Assembly: GCA_035279905.1 (NCBI GenBank)
Contig: DATEGZ010000092.1
Coordinates: 1 to 64,000 of the forward strand
Source of the DNA: DATEGZ01 sp035279905
GTDB lineage: Bacteria; Acidobacteriota; Vicinamibacteria; Vicinamibacterales; SCN-69-37
DNA length: 64,000 bases
Reading direction: 5' to 3'
Positions 33,880 through 41,468 of the stretch are shown here, one piece after another. Within the stretch, counting starts at the first letter, position 1. Each line of letters begins with the position of its first letter. Made by a program: the position numbers and the translations under genes. The notes under the pieces were generated by a model. The model was not told where the DNA came from, did no database searches, and worked only from the letters and a program-made list of their open reading frames with translations.

Positions 33880-35301
33880 GTGACCAACGAGTACGACGTC
33901 GTCGTCATCGGCGCCGGCACCGGCGGGTACGTCGCGGCCATTCGCGCGGCGCAACTGGGGCTCAAGGTGGCCTGCGTCGAGCGGTACACCTCGCTCGGCG
34001 GCACGTGCCTGAACTGGGGCTGCATTCCGACCAAGGCGCTGCTCGAGCACGCGCACGCGTTCAAGATCGCGCAGGAATCCGCGACGTGGGGGATCTCGTT
34101 CGGCAAAGCCGACGTCCAGCCCTCGATCGACATGACGCGCGTGCACGCGCGCAAGGACAAGATCGTCACGGGCATCACGAAGGGCGTCGAGTTCCTGTTC
34201 AAGAAGAACAAGATCACGTGGGTGAAGGGGACCGCGCGGCTGGCGGGCAAGGGCACGGTCGAGGTGACCGGCGCCGAGCCGCAGACGCTGAAGGCGCGAG
34301 AGATCGTCGTCGCGACCGGGTCCGCGCCGCGCAGCGTGCCCGGCATCGAGATCGACAAGACAAACATCATCACGAGCGACCAGGCGATCCATCTGCCGGC
34401 GGTGCCGAAGTCGATCGCGATCATGGGCAGCGGCGCCGTGGGCGTCGAGTTCGCGTCGATCTTCCGCCGGTTCGGCAGCGAGGTCACGCTGATCGAGCTG
34501 CTGCCGCGCATCGTGCCGAACGAGGACGAGGCGGTGTCGGCCGAGCTCGACAAGGCGTTCCGCAAGCGCGGCATCGCCGTGCGCGCGGCGACGAAGGTCA
34601 CGTCCGCGAAGGTGAAGGACGGATCGGTCACGATCGAGATGCAGAGCATGGCGGGCAAGACCGAGTCGCTCACGATCGAGAAGCTGCTCGTCGCGACCGG
34701 CCGCGGTCCGGTGACCGACGGGCTTGGCGCGGCGGAAGCGGGCCTCACGCTCGAACGCGGCTTCATCAAGGTCGACAACCTGTTTCGTACCGGCGTGCCC
34801 GGCATCTCCGCGATCGGCGACGTCATCACGATGGGCACCGGCGCGCACGCGCAGCTCGCGCATTTGTCGTCGGCGGAAGGGATCGTGCTGGCCGAGCGGC
34901 TCGCCGGCCGCGACGTGCAGCCGATCGATTACGAGCAGGTGCCGGCCTGCACCTACTGCGAGCCCGAGATCGGCAGTATCGGGCTGACGGAAAAGGAAGC
35001 CGCGGATCGCGGCTACGATGTACGCGTCGGGACGTTTCCGTTTGGTGTGCTCGGCCGCGCGAAGATGGCCGGTGAAGTCGAAGGCTTCGTCAAGATCGTC
35101 GCGGAGAAGAAATACGACGAGGTGCTCGGCGTGCACATGATCGGCCTGCGCGCGACGGAGCTGGTCGCCGAGGCCGCGGTCGCGCTGCGCCTCGAGTCGA
35201 CGGTCGAAGAGCTGATTCGCACGATCCACGCGCACCCGACGATGTCGGAGGCCGTGGGCGAGGCCGCGCACGCGGTGCATGGGGCGGCGATTCATATTTA
35301 G
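33880..35301 (+). CDS. lpdA: Dihydrolipoyl dehydrogenase (E3)
   Basis: A 473-residue flavoprotein disulfide reductase. The FAD motif is VIGAGTGGYVAAIRAAQLG, the redox disulfide is in GGTCLNWGCIPTKALLE, the NAD motif is IMGSGAVGVEFASIF, and the catalytic His-Glu pair is in HAHPTMSEAVGEA. It reoxidises lipoyl groups on E2 or GcvH. GTG start behind GAGGTGAG. E2 follows after 8 bp and then lipB, giving a lipoate-centred operon without E1. Confidence 0.95.
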   Translation: MTNEYDVVVIGAGTGGYVAAIRAAQLGLKVACVERYTSLGGTCLNWGCIPTKALLEHAHAFKIAQESATWGISFGKADVQPSIDMTRVHARKDKIVTGITKGVEFLFKKNKITWVKGTARLAGKGTVEVTGAEPQTLKAREIVVATGSAPRSVPGIEIDKTNIITSDQAIHLPAVPKSIAIMGSGAVGVEFASIFRRFGSEVTLIELLPRIVPNEDEAVSAELDKAFRKRGIAVRAATKVTSAKVKDGSVTIEMQSMAGKTESLTIEKLLVATGRGPVTDGLGAAEAGLTLERGFIKVDNLFRTGVPGISAIGDVITMGTGAHAQLAHLSSAEGIVLAERLAGRDVQPIDYEQVPACTYCEPEIGSIGLTEKEAADRGYDVRVGTFPFGVLGRAKMAGEVEGFVKIVAEKKYDEVLGVHMIGLRATELVAEAAVALRLESTVEELIRTIHAHPTMSEAVGEAAHAVHGAAIHI

Positions 35302-35309
35302 GAGTTTTC

Positions 35310-36671
35310 ATGGCTACTGACGTCGTCATGCCCCAGATGGGCGAGTCGATCGCCGAGGGGACGATCGTCCGCTGGATCAAGAAGATCGGCGATCCGATCG
35401 ACAAGGACGAGCCGCTCTTCGAGATCTCGACCGACAAGGTGGACGCGGAGATTCCCGCGCCGGGCGCCGGCGTGCTGCTCGAGATCCGCGTGAAGGAAGG
35501 CGAGACGGTTCCGGTCAACAGCGTCGTGGCGGTGATTGGCGCGGCGGGGGAACGGCCAGCAGCAGGTTCGACCAGTTCGGCGGGTTCCGCGGGTTCAGGC
35601 GCGTCGAGCGCCGATGCCACAGGATCGCCGAGTGGCGCGAGCGCGCCGCCTCCGGCCACGCCGGCGACGCCGTCACACGTTCGTGCCGCGGCGTCAGTCG
35701 CGACTCGGCCTGAACCTGCGGAACGCGTCGAACGCGTCGAACCTGTCGAACCGGCAACGCTGGCTGATCTGCGACGTCTTCGTTCGTCTCCGCTGGTCCG
35801 CAACATCGCCAAGACGCACAACATCGACATCAGCCAGCTGAACGGCACCGGAATTTCCGGCCGCGTCACCAAGAAGGACATCCTCGCGGTGGTCGAGAGC
35901 GGCGTGAAGCCTGCGGCCAGAGCGGCCGCGCCGGCCGTGGCGCGCGCGCCGATCGCGCCGCCGCCGGCGTTCCAGCCGGGTGAGAACGTGCGCATCGAGA
36001 AGATGGGCATCATGCGCAAGAAGATCGCCGAGCACATGGTGATGAGCGCGCACACGTCACCGCACGTGTACTCGGCGTACGAAGTGGACTTCGGCAAGAT
36101 CGACGAGATTCGCCTCAGGAAGAAAGCCGAGTACGAAGCGGCCGGCGCCAAGCTGACCTACACGGCGTTCATCGCGAAGGCGACCGTCGACACGATCCGG
36201 CAGTTCCCGTTCTCGAACGCGTCGCTCGACGGCGAAAACATCGTCTACAAGCGGGACATCAACCTCGGGATCGCCGTGGCGCTCGATCAGGGACTGATCG
36301 TGCCGGTCATTCGCAACGCGGACGAGCGGAACATGCTCGGGCTGTGCCGCGCGATTCAGGATCTGGCGGCGCGCGCGCGCAGCAAGCAGCTCAAGCCGGA
36401 GGAAGTGCAGGGCGGCACGTTCACGATCACCAACCCGGGGATCTTCGGCGCCGTCTTCGGGCTGCCGATCATCAGCCAGCCGCAGGTCGCGATCCTCGGC
36501 GTCGGCAGCGTCGACAAGCGCGTGGTCGTCGTCAACGACATGATCGCCGTGCGGCCGATGTGCTACCTCACGCTCGGCTACGACCACCGGCTGATCGACG
36601 GCGCGGATGCCGGCCGCTTCCTGCTCGCGTTGAAGGAGCGGCTGCAAGGCTTCGACGAGTCGTGGATGTAA
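35310..36671 (+). CDS. 2-oxoacid dehydrogenase E2 (dihydrolipoamide acyltransferase)
   Basis: A 453-residue E2. The lipoyl domain (1-77) has the modifiable Lys in EISTDKVDAEI. A Ser/Ala/Pro-rich linker follows, then the E3-binding domain (SSPLVRNIAKTHNIDISQLNGTG...GRVTKKDIL) and the catalytic domain with the active-site GYDHRLIDGADAG. Which oxoacid it serves (pyruvate, oxoglutarate or branched chain) cannot be settled. The linker contains two nonamer-repeat arms in inverted orientation, encoding GSTSSAGSAGSG and EPAERVERVEPVEPA. lpdA lies upstream and lipB overlaps downstream. Confidence 0.92.
   Translation: MATDVVMPQMGESIAEGTIVRWIKKIGDPIDKDEPLFEISTDKVDAEIPAPGAGVLLEIRVKEGETVPVNSVVAVIGAAGERPAAGSTSSAGSAGSGASSADATGSPSGASAPPPATPATPSHVRAAASVATRPEPAERVERVEPVEPATLADLRRLRSSPLVRNIAKTHNIDISQLNGTGISGRVTKKDILAVVESGVKPAARAAAPAVARAPIAPPPAFQPGENVRIEKMGIMRKKIAEHMVMSAHTSPHVYSAYEVDFGKIDEIRLRKKAEYEAAGAKLTYTAFIAKATVDTIRQFPFSNASLDGENIVYKRDINLGIAVALDQGLIVPVIRNADERNMLGLCRAIQDLAARARSKQLKPEEVQGGTFTITNPGIFGAVFGLPIISQPQVAILGVGSVDKRVVVVNDMIAVRPMCYLTLGYDHRLIDGADAGRFLLALKERLQGFDESWM
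35566..35752. repeat. Inverted nonamer-repeat arms inside the E2 linker
   Basis: The left arm (35566-35600) has units gttcgacca, gttcggcgg, gttccgcgg, gttcaggc. The right arm (35712-35752) has gaacctgcg, gaacgcgtc, gaacgcgtc, gaacctgtc, gaacc. The arms are inverted relative to each other and share the 9-nt period of the intergenic copies at 22276 and 57257. A 9-nt period preserves the reading frame. Confidence 0.8.
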
Positions 36672-37375
36672 CAGCCGGCGCGACGCCAGGCGCTCAGCCG
36701 CTGGCCGTTCGTCGTCTTGGCCGCGTCGACTACGAGGCCGCGCTCGCGCTTCAGCAGGAGCTGGTCGAAGAGCGCAGGGCCGGACACATTCCAGACACGC
36801 TGCTGTTGCTCGAGCACCCGCCGGTGATCACGCTCGGCGTTCGCACGCGCGGGCGGCCGAGCAATGTCGTCGCGTCGGCCGCTGAGCTCGCGGCCGAAGG
36901 CGTCAGCGTGGTCGAGACGGGCCGCGGCGGCGACGTGACGTATCACGGGCCCGGTCAGCTCGTGGGTTACCCGATTTTCGATTTGCGTCCGGACCGCTGC
37001 GACGTGCACCAGTACGTGCGCGACCTCGAGGAGGCGCTGATCGTCGCCGTCAAGCGATTCGGCGTGTCTGCGGGCCGCGTGGTGGGATTGACCGGCGTCT
37101 GGGTGGGCCCGCCCGGGCGCGAGGAGAAGCTCGCGGCGATCGGCGTCCGGATCAGCCGCTGGATCACGAGCCACGGCTTCGCCCTCAATGTCTCGACCGA
37201 CCTGCGTCACTTCGCCTTGATCGTCCCGTGCGGGATCGCCGACCGCGGCGTCACCTCGCTCGATCGGCTGGCCGGCCGCCCACTGCCGATGGGCGAGGTG
37301 GAGGATGCCGTGGTGGAGGGGGTCAGATCAGTGTTTAGGGGACGGGGCTTTTTTCCACAACCTGGGCCGACTTAG
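36662..37375 (+). CDS. lipB: Octanoyltransferase LipB with repeat-derived C-terminus
   Basis: A 237-residue lipoyl(octanoyl) transferase. It has RGGDVTYHGPGQLVGYPI, the catalytic Lys in EEKLAAIGVRI and the catalytic Cys in IVPCGIADRGVTSL. It transfers octanoate from ACP to lipoyl domains, here logically the adjacent E2. The GTG start overlaps the E2 stop by 10 bp. The last residues (FRGRGFFPQPGPT) are encoded by the left arm of a palindromic repeat, so the native end is altered. Confidence 0.93.
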   Translation: MDVTAGATPGAQPLAVRRLGRVDYEAALALQQELVEERRAGHIPDTLLLLEHPPVITLGVRTRGRPSNVVASAAELAAEGVSVVETGRGGDVTYHGPGQLVGYPIFDLRPDRCDVHQYVRDLEEALIVAVKRFGVSAGRVVGLTGVWVGPPGREEKLAAIGVRISRWITSHGFALNVSTDLRHFALIVPCGIADRGVTSLDRLAGRPLPMGEVEDAVVEGVRSVFRGRGFFPQPGPT

Positions 37376-37460
37376 GGACGGAGGTTCTCGGCTCGACCTC
37401 CGTCCCGTTTTCGACAAGGCTGTGGGAAAAAGCCCCGTCCCCTAACCCAGATCTGACCCC
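37319..37460. repeat. GGGGACGG-type palindromic element, copy 2
   Basis: Outermost arms are GGGGTCAGATC (37319-37329) and GATCTGACCCC (37450-37460). Middle arms 37335-37359 and 37421-37445 match in 24 of 25 bp. Inner arms GGGACGGAGGT and ACCTCCGTCCC (37375-37385, 37396-37406) are perfect. The element lies across the convergent ends of lipB and a dehydrogenase gene and encodes both C-terminal tails. Confidence 0.85.
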
Positions 37461-38272
37461 GTCTTCTCTTGCGGACTCAGCGATGGCGTGATCCGGCGCA
37501 GGATCCGGCCCGCGCCGAGCTCGAGCGGCATGAGGACGGCGACGCCGCGAGCGCCCAGCTCGCCGTCGCCCACGGCCATCGCCTGATGGACGCGGCGCGA
37601 GCCGAAGGCGAGCGCCTCGGCGATCCGCGCCGTGGCGGCGCCGATCGCCTGCGGCCCGGGCGGCCAGAGCCGGCCTACAGCGTCTGAGATCGCGCGCAGC
37701 CGGTGCGCTCCGACGTGCGACGTCAGCAGCGAGCCGCCAACCGTCGCGGACGTCCAGCCGATGACGAGCGCCGGCGGCCGGCCGACGACCGTGACGTCCA
37801 CGTCAACTCCCGACCGGCCCAGCTCCACGCCGACCATCGTCCGGATGGCGCCCGGGATCGCCGCGGCCGCCGATCCGATGAGCCTGTCGATCGAGACCTT
37901 CACTTCCCTCGCGACGGTCTCCATCAGCGCAATCTGCCTGGGCCCGGCAAACACGATCGGCGCCGTCGAGCCCGCCCGCGCGATCTGCCCGACAAGCGCC
38001 AGCCCGCTCTCGCCCTGAATCTCCCCGCCGTCGATCGCGTCCGCGATCACGATCACGTCCGCGCCCGCGGCCCCGAGCAAATCGCCCGTCGCCGTCAGAT
38101 CGACGTCGACGCCGGCGATCGGACCCGACTGCCGGAGGTCGAGCGCCTTGCCGGCCGCGACGTTGACGCTCGTATCGATGAATCTGATCGCGCGGAACCG
38201 CGCCCGCTCGGCAAGACGTTGCGCGGTTGCGCTGCCGATGGGGCCCGCGCCGACGATCGCGACCGACGACAT
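37442..38272 (-). CDS. Lactate/malate dehydrogenase family protein
   Basis: A 276-residue member of the LDH/MDH superfamily. N-terminal NAD motif is VAIVGAGPIGSATAQRLAER, followed by FIDTSVNVAAGKALDLRQSG, typical of malate dehydrogenases, and a GADVIVIADAI strand. The usual catalytic motifs (DxxR, GxHG) are hard to see and the protein is shorter than the roughly 310 residues of true MDH, so activity is doubtful. The ATG lies 7 nt after TAGAAT on this strand. The last residues (KTGSDLG) are encoded by the palindromic repeat. Confidence 0.75.
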   Translation of the reverse strand: MSSVAIVGAGPIGSATAQRLAERARFRAIRFIDTSVNVAAGKALDLRQSGPIAGVDVDLTATGDLLGAAGADVIVIADAIDGGEIQGESGLALVGQIARAGSTAPIVFAGPRQIALMETVAREVKVSIDRLIGSAAAAIPGAIRTMVGVELGRSGVDVDVTVVGRPPALVIGWTSATVGGSLLTSHVGAHRLRAISDAVGRLWPPGPQAIGAATARIAEALAFGSRRVHQAMAVGDGELGARGVAVLMPLELGAGRILRRITPSLSPQEKTGSDLG

Positions 38273-38279
38273 GGCGGAT

Positions 38280-38285
38280 ATTCTA
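38280..38285 (-). promoter_or_regulatory. -10 box TAGAAT, 7 nt before the dehydrogenase ATG
   Basis: On the minus strand TAGAAT, 7 nt, ATG (38272). It abuts the left arm of the inverted repeat 38286-38368. Leaderless start likely. Confidence 0.5.
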
Positions 38286-38368
38286 GTGCCGTTCCAACTC
38301 CTCCTCCCGGTGCGGAAGAGCGTCGACCTGCGCGTGCGGCCCATCGGAGGGTAGAGTTGGAACGGCAC
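38286..38368. repeat. Inverted repeat GTGCCGTTCCAACTC
   Basis: Perfect 15-bp arms at 38286-38300 and 38354-38368 enclose 53 bp in the divergent gap between the dehydrogenase and the SDR gene. A related 12-mer (GGAACGGCACAA) occurs inside the TPR gene near 55833, so it may be a repeat family rather than an operator. Confidence 0.65.
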
Positions 38369-38385
38369 AAGATGGAGGCGGCAAC

Positions 38386-39099
38386 GTGACTCGCGCAATC
38401 GTGACGGGTGGGACGAAAGGCATCGGCTACGCGATCGCGAAGGCGGTGCTGGCCTCGGGCGGCCGCGTGATGATCACCGGCCGGAATCAGGCCGGCGTCG
38501 ACCAGGCAGTCCGCTCGCTCACCGCCTCGGCGAGCGACAAGAACAGCGTCGCCGGCACGGCCGTCGACGTCCGCGATCGCCATCTCACCGACGCGCTCGT
38601 TGCCGACACGGTCAGGCGATTCGGCGGCCTCGATCTCCTCGTCAACAACGCCGGCATCGGTCAGTTCGCCGCCGTCGCGTTGATGTCGGACGCCGACTGG
38701 GATCAAACGATCGGCACCAACCTCACCGGCGTGTTCTACTGCACGCGCGCGGCGATCCCGGCGATGAAGCAGTCCGGCGGCGGATGGATCATCAACATCG
38801 CGAGTCTCGCCGGCCGCAACTACTTTCCGCTCGGCGCGGCCTACTGCGCGTCGAAAGCCGGCTTGATCGCCTTCAGTGAGTCGCTCATGCAGGAGGTGCG
38901 CTACGACAACATCCGCGTGAGCGTCATCATGCCCGGCTCGGTCGCGACCGAGTTCAACGGCGAGACGCCGACGGCCGGCGACGACTGGAAGCTGTCGCCG
39001 GACGACGTCGCGGAAGTCGTCGCGGATCTGCTGCGCCACCCGAAGCGAAGCCTGCCGAGCAAGATTGAGATGAGGCCGTCGCAGCCCAGAAAGGGCTGA
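38386..39099 (+). CDS. Short-chain dehydrogenase/reductase
   Basis: A 237-residue classical SDR. The cofactor motif is VTGGTKGIGYAIAKAV (TGxxxGIG), NNAG is in DLLVNNAGIGQFA, the catalytic Ser is in IINIASLAGRNYF, and Tyr-x3-Lys is in AAYCASKAGL. The Arg after the second strand (ITGRNQ) suggests NADP preference. The substrate is unknown. GTG start. Confidence 0.9.
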   Translation: MTRAIVTGGTKGIGYAIAKAVLASGGRVMITGRNQAGVDQAVRSLTASASDKNSVAGTAVDVRDRHLTDALVADTVRRFGGLDLLVNNAGIGQFAAVALMSDADWDQTIGTNLTGVFYCTRAAIPAMKQSGGGWIINIASLAGRNYFPLGAAYCASKAGLIAFSESLMQEVRYDNIRVSVIMPGSVATEFNGETPTAGDDWKLSPDDVAEVVADLLRHPKRSLPSKIEMRPSQPRKG

Positions 39100-39109
39100 T
39101 CGCGAACGT

Positions 39110-40087
39110 CTAGGCCGACAGGACGCGCGCGATCACGTCCGCGTCGACGTTGCGCCCCGACAGCACCACGCCGACGTGCCGGCCGCGCACGTCCGCCGCG
39201 CCCTGCAGGATGGCCGCGACCCCGGCCGCTCCCGCGGCTTCCGACACCAGTTGCTCGCGTTGAATCAGCTCGCGCATGGCCCGCGCGAACGACGGTTCGT
39301 CCACCGACACGACGCGATCGACCAGACGACGCACGATGTCGAACGTCTGGGTGTCCGATTCGATGTTGCCGACCAGCCCGTCGGCCAGACTGGGCCCCAC
39401 GTTCACCGTCGTGACGCGGCCGGCCGCGAGCGCCGCTGTGAACACCGGCGACGCCGCGGCCTCGGCAGCGATGACGCGCGTGTCGCGGCCGAGCGATCGC
39501 GCGACGATCGCCGACCCGGAGATCAATCCGCCGCCGCCGATCGGCGCGATGATCGTGTCGAGCCCGGGCACATCCTCGAACATCTCGAGGGCGACCGTGC
39601 CGGCGCCCGCAATGATGTCGCGGTGGCTGTACGCCGACACGAACGCCGTGTCCTCGCGCGCGCCTTCAGCCTGCGCGCGCGCTTCGGCGTCGTCGTACGA
39701 CGCGGTCTCGATGACCTCGGCGCCCAGGCGCACCATGGCGTTTCGCTTGACCGCCGGCGCCGACGCCGGCACGTAGATTCGCGCCGCCAGTCCGGCGCGC
39801 CGGGCGGCGTAGGCGACCGCGCGGCCGTGGTTGCCGGCCGACGCCGTCATGATCCGCCGCACGTGCGGCCGCTCCGCGGCAATCACCGCGATCGCGTTGG
39901 CCGCGCCGCGCAGCTTGAACGACCCCGTCGTCTGCGTCGCCTCGAGCTTGAGCCAGACCTCGGCGTGCGCGACGTCCGACAGCCAGTCGGCTCGAACCAT
40001 CGGCGTGTGAAAGGCGATGCCGCGGACGCGGCGGGCCGCGGCTTCGATGTCCGCGCGCGTGGGGGCCGTCGAGGCGAGCGAGCTCAT
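39110..40087 (-). CDS. PLP-dependent threonine/serine dehydratase-like enzyme
   Basis: A 325-residue fold-type II PLP enzyme. The PLP Lys lies in TTGSFKLRGAANAI, SAGNHGRAVAYAARRAG is the substrate loop and IAPIGGGGLISGSA binds the phosphate. This catalytic-domain-only form lacks the C-terminal ACT-like regulatory domain of biosynthetic IlvA. It fits catabolic threonine ammonia-lyase, serine racemase or hydroxy-aspartate dehydratase. It follows the receiver-domain gene with an ATGA overlap. Confidence 0.88.
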   Translation of the reverse strand: MSSLASTAPTRADIEAAARRVRGIAFHTPMVRADWLSDVAHAEVWLKLEATQTTGSFKLRGAANAIAVIAAERPHVRRIMTASAGNHGRAVAYAARRAGLAARIYVPASAPAVKRNAMVRLGAEVIETASYDDAEARAQAEGAREDTAFVSAYSHRDIIAGAGTVALEMFEDVPGLDTIIAPIGGGGLISGSAIVARSLGRDTRVIAAEAAASPVFTAALAAGRVTTVNVGPSLADGLVGNIESDTQTFDIVRRLVDRVVSVDEPSFARAMRELIQREQLVSEAAGAAGVAAILQGAADVRGRHVGVVLSGRNVDADVIARVLSA

Positions 40088-40458
40088 TCAGCCTTCCCGC
40101 GGATGCCGGCCGCCTCGGCGACGAGCTTCGGCAGCGCGGCGACAAATGCCGATCGCGCCAGCACGACGTCGATGCCCGCCTCGCGCGCCGCCGCGATCTT
40201 GTCCGCGTGCACGTGTGACACGAATCCTACGACACGCGTCTCACGCAGATCCGGATGCGCCTTCAGCGCCCGAATCGCGCCGACGGGATCGAGCGACGCC
40301 CGATCGAGATCGACAATCACGAGCTGCGGCCGCTTCTCGCGGATTTCCGTCACCGCCGCGTCGGCGCGCCGCACGAACGCGATGGGACACGAGGCCTGGT
40401 CGGCGACCGATCGGATCTTCGAGCTGAACAGCAGGTCATCGACGACGGCGACGATCAT
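40084..40458 (-). CDS. Stand-alone response-regulator receiver-like protein
   Basis: A 124-residue CheY-like domain. N-terminal acidic pair VAVVDDLLF, the phospho-acceptor region PQLVIVDLDRAS, and a Thr/Ser-to-Lys end (VVGFVSHV...VVLARSAF) are visible, though the usual Lys of the last strand is not obvious. No output domain and no kinase is nearby. The ATG is 6 nt from a TATGAT box, so it is probably leaderless. It leads a two-gene unit with the PLP enzyme. Confidence 0.75.
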   Translation of the reverse strand: MIVAVVDDLLFSSKIRSVADQASCPIAFVRRADAAVTEIREKRPQLVIVDLDRASLDPVGAIRALKAHPDLRETRVVGFVSHVHADKIAAAREAGIDVVLARSAFVAALPKLVAEAAGIRGKAE

Positions 40459-40464
40459 GCTCCG

Positions 40465-40474
40465 ATCATATAGT
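40465..40474. promoter_or_regulatory. Overlapping divergent -10 boxes (ATCATATAGT)
   Basis: Plus strand TATAGT (40469-40474) is 6 nt before the GTG at 40481. Minus strand TATGAT (40470-40465) is 6 nt before the ATG at 40458. The overlap is 2 bp and the arrangement matches 3377-3386 almost base for base. Confidence 0.68.
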
Positions 40475-40480
40475 GAGGGC

Positions 40481-41119
40481 GTGCGCGTCCGGACCGCCGC
40501 CGCCCCGCCTTTCTACAAGAACGGTTACCTTGTGTCCTGCGGAACGACGCCCGAGGCCGTCCTGATCGATCCGGGCGACGAGGTCGAGGCGCTGATCGAG
40601 GCCGCGCGGGCGGATCGCCTCGACGTGCGCGCCATCCTGCTCACGCACGCGCACCTGGACCACATCACCGGGGTCGCCTACGCGAAAACCGCCCTCAACG
40701 TGCCGATCTGGCTCGATCGCGAGGATCTGTTTCTCTACGAAGGGGTCGTCGAGCAGGGCCGCATGTTCGGCCTCGAGGTCGATCCGCAGCCGCCCGTGGA
40801 CGCGTTCTACGATCGCGCGACACCGTTTCGCTTCGGCGACTGCGTGGTCGACATCCTGCCGACGCCGGGGCATTGTCCCGGTGGCGTGTGTCTGGCGATC
40901 GGCACGGCGGCGTCGCCGGCCCGCGAGCTCTTCGTCGGCGACACGCTGTTCGCCGGCTCGATCGGCCGGACGGATCTGCCCGGCGGCGACTACGACACGC
41001 TCATCCGATCGATCAGGAACGTCCTGTTCGCGTTTCCGGACGAGACGATCGTCCACTCCGGCCACGGCCCGGACACCACGATCGGCGAGGAGCGGAGGAC
41101 GAATCCGTTTCTGACGTGA
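40481..41119 (+). CDS. MBL-fold hydrolase, glyoxalase II-like
   Basis: A 212-residue metallo-beta-lactamase-fold hydrolase. Zinc ligands are in LLTHAHLDHITG (HxHxDH), the His in LPTPGHCPGGV, the Asp in LFVGDTLFAGSIGRTDLPGGD, and the C-terminal His in VHSGHGPDTTIGEE. The segment GDTLFxxSIGRTDLPGGD is diagnostic of the YcbL/glyoxalase II-like and persulfide-dioxygenase-like group. The GTG start is fixed by the -10 box 6 nt upstream. Confidence 0.9.
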   Translation: MRVRTAAAPPFYKNGYLVSCGTTPEAVLIDPGDEVEALIEAARADRLDVRAILLTHAHLDHITGVAYAKTALNVPIWLDREDLFLYEGVVEQGRMFGLEVDPQPPVDAFYDRATPFRFGDCVVDILPTPGHCPGGVCLAIGTAASPARELFVGDTLFAGSIGRTDLPGGDYDTLIRSIRNVLFAFPDETIVHSGHGPDTTIGEERRTNPFLT

Positions 41120-41120
41120 T

Positions 41121-41414
41121 CTAGTCGGCGGCCTGCACCTGGAACTCGACGCGGCCGACCTGGAGCGTGTCGCCGGTCCGCAGCACCGCGCGATCGATCT
41201 TCTGACCGTTCACGCGCGTGCCGTTCGTGCTCTCGAGGTCCTCGACCACCAGTTGATCGGATCGGTCGGCCGTCAGGCGGCAGTGCAATCTCGACACGAG
41301 CGCGGCGTCGACGATGAAATCGGCGCGCGCGGTGCGGCCCAGCGTCTTGATGGCGCCCGAAGGCAGGCGAAGCGTCAGCTCGGGCTCACCGCTCGTAAGA
41401 ATCCATCCAGGCAT
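41121..41414 (-). CDS. Small FHA-domain protein
   Basis: A 97-residue forkhead-associated domain: GRTARADFIVDAALVSRLHCRL carries the phosphothreonine-binding Arg, Ser and His, and LESTNGTRVNGQKI is the conserved STNG motif. It would bind phosphothreonine peptides. No Ser/Thr kinase is nearby. I chose ATG 41414 (MPGWILTSGEPEL); an alternative ATG at 41453 would add 13 residues. It is divergent from the RtcB gene. Confidence 0.85.
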   Translation of the reverse strand: MPGWILTSGEPELTLRLPSGAIKTLGRTARADFIVDAALVSRLHCRLTADRSDQLVVEDLESTNGTRVNGQKIDRAVLRTGDTLQVGRVEFQVQAAD

Positions 41415-41468
41415 AACGTGCCCGTGTGCCGGGCGGCCAAGAGTGTAGTACATCTCTGTGCACTCCCC

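Noticed and set aside
37442..38272. True malate dehydrogenase
   Set aside because: Shorter than MDH and the catalytic His and Arg motifs are not evident; kept as a family-level call.
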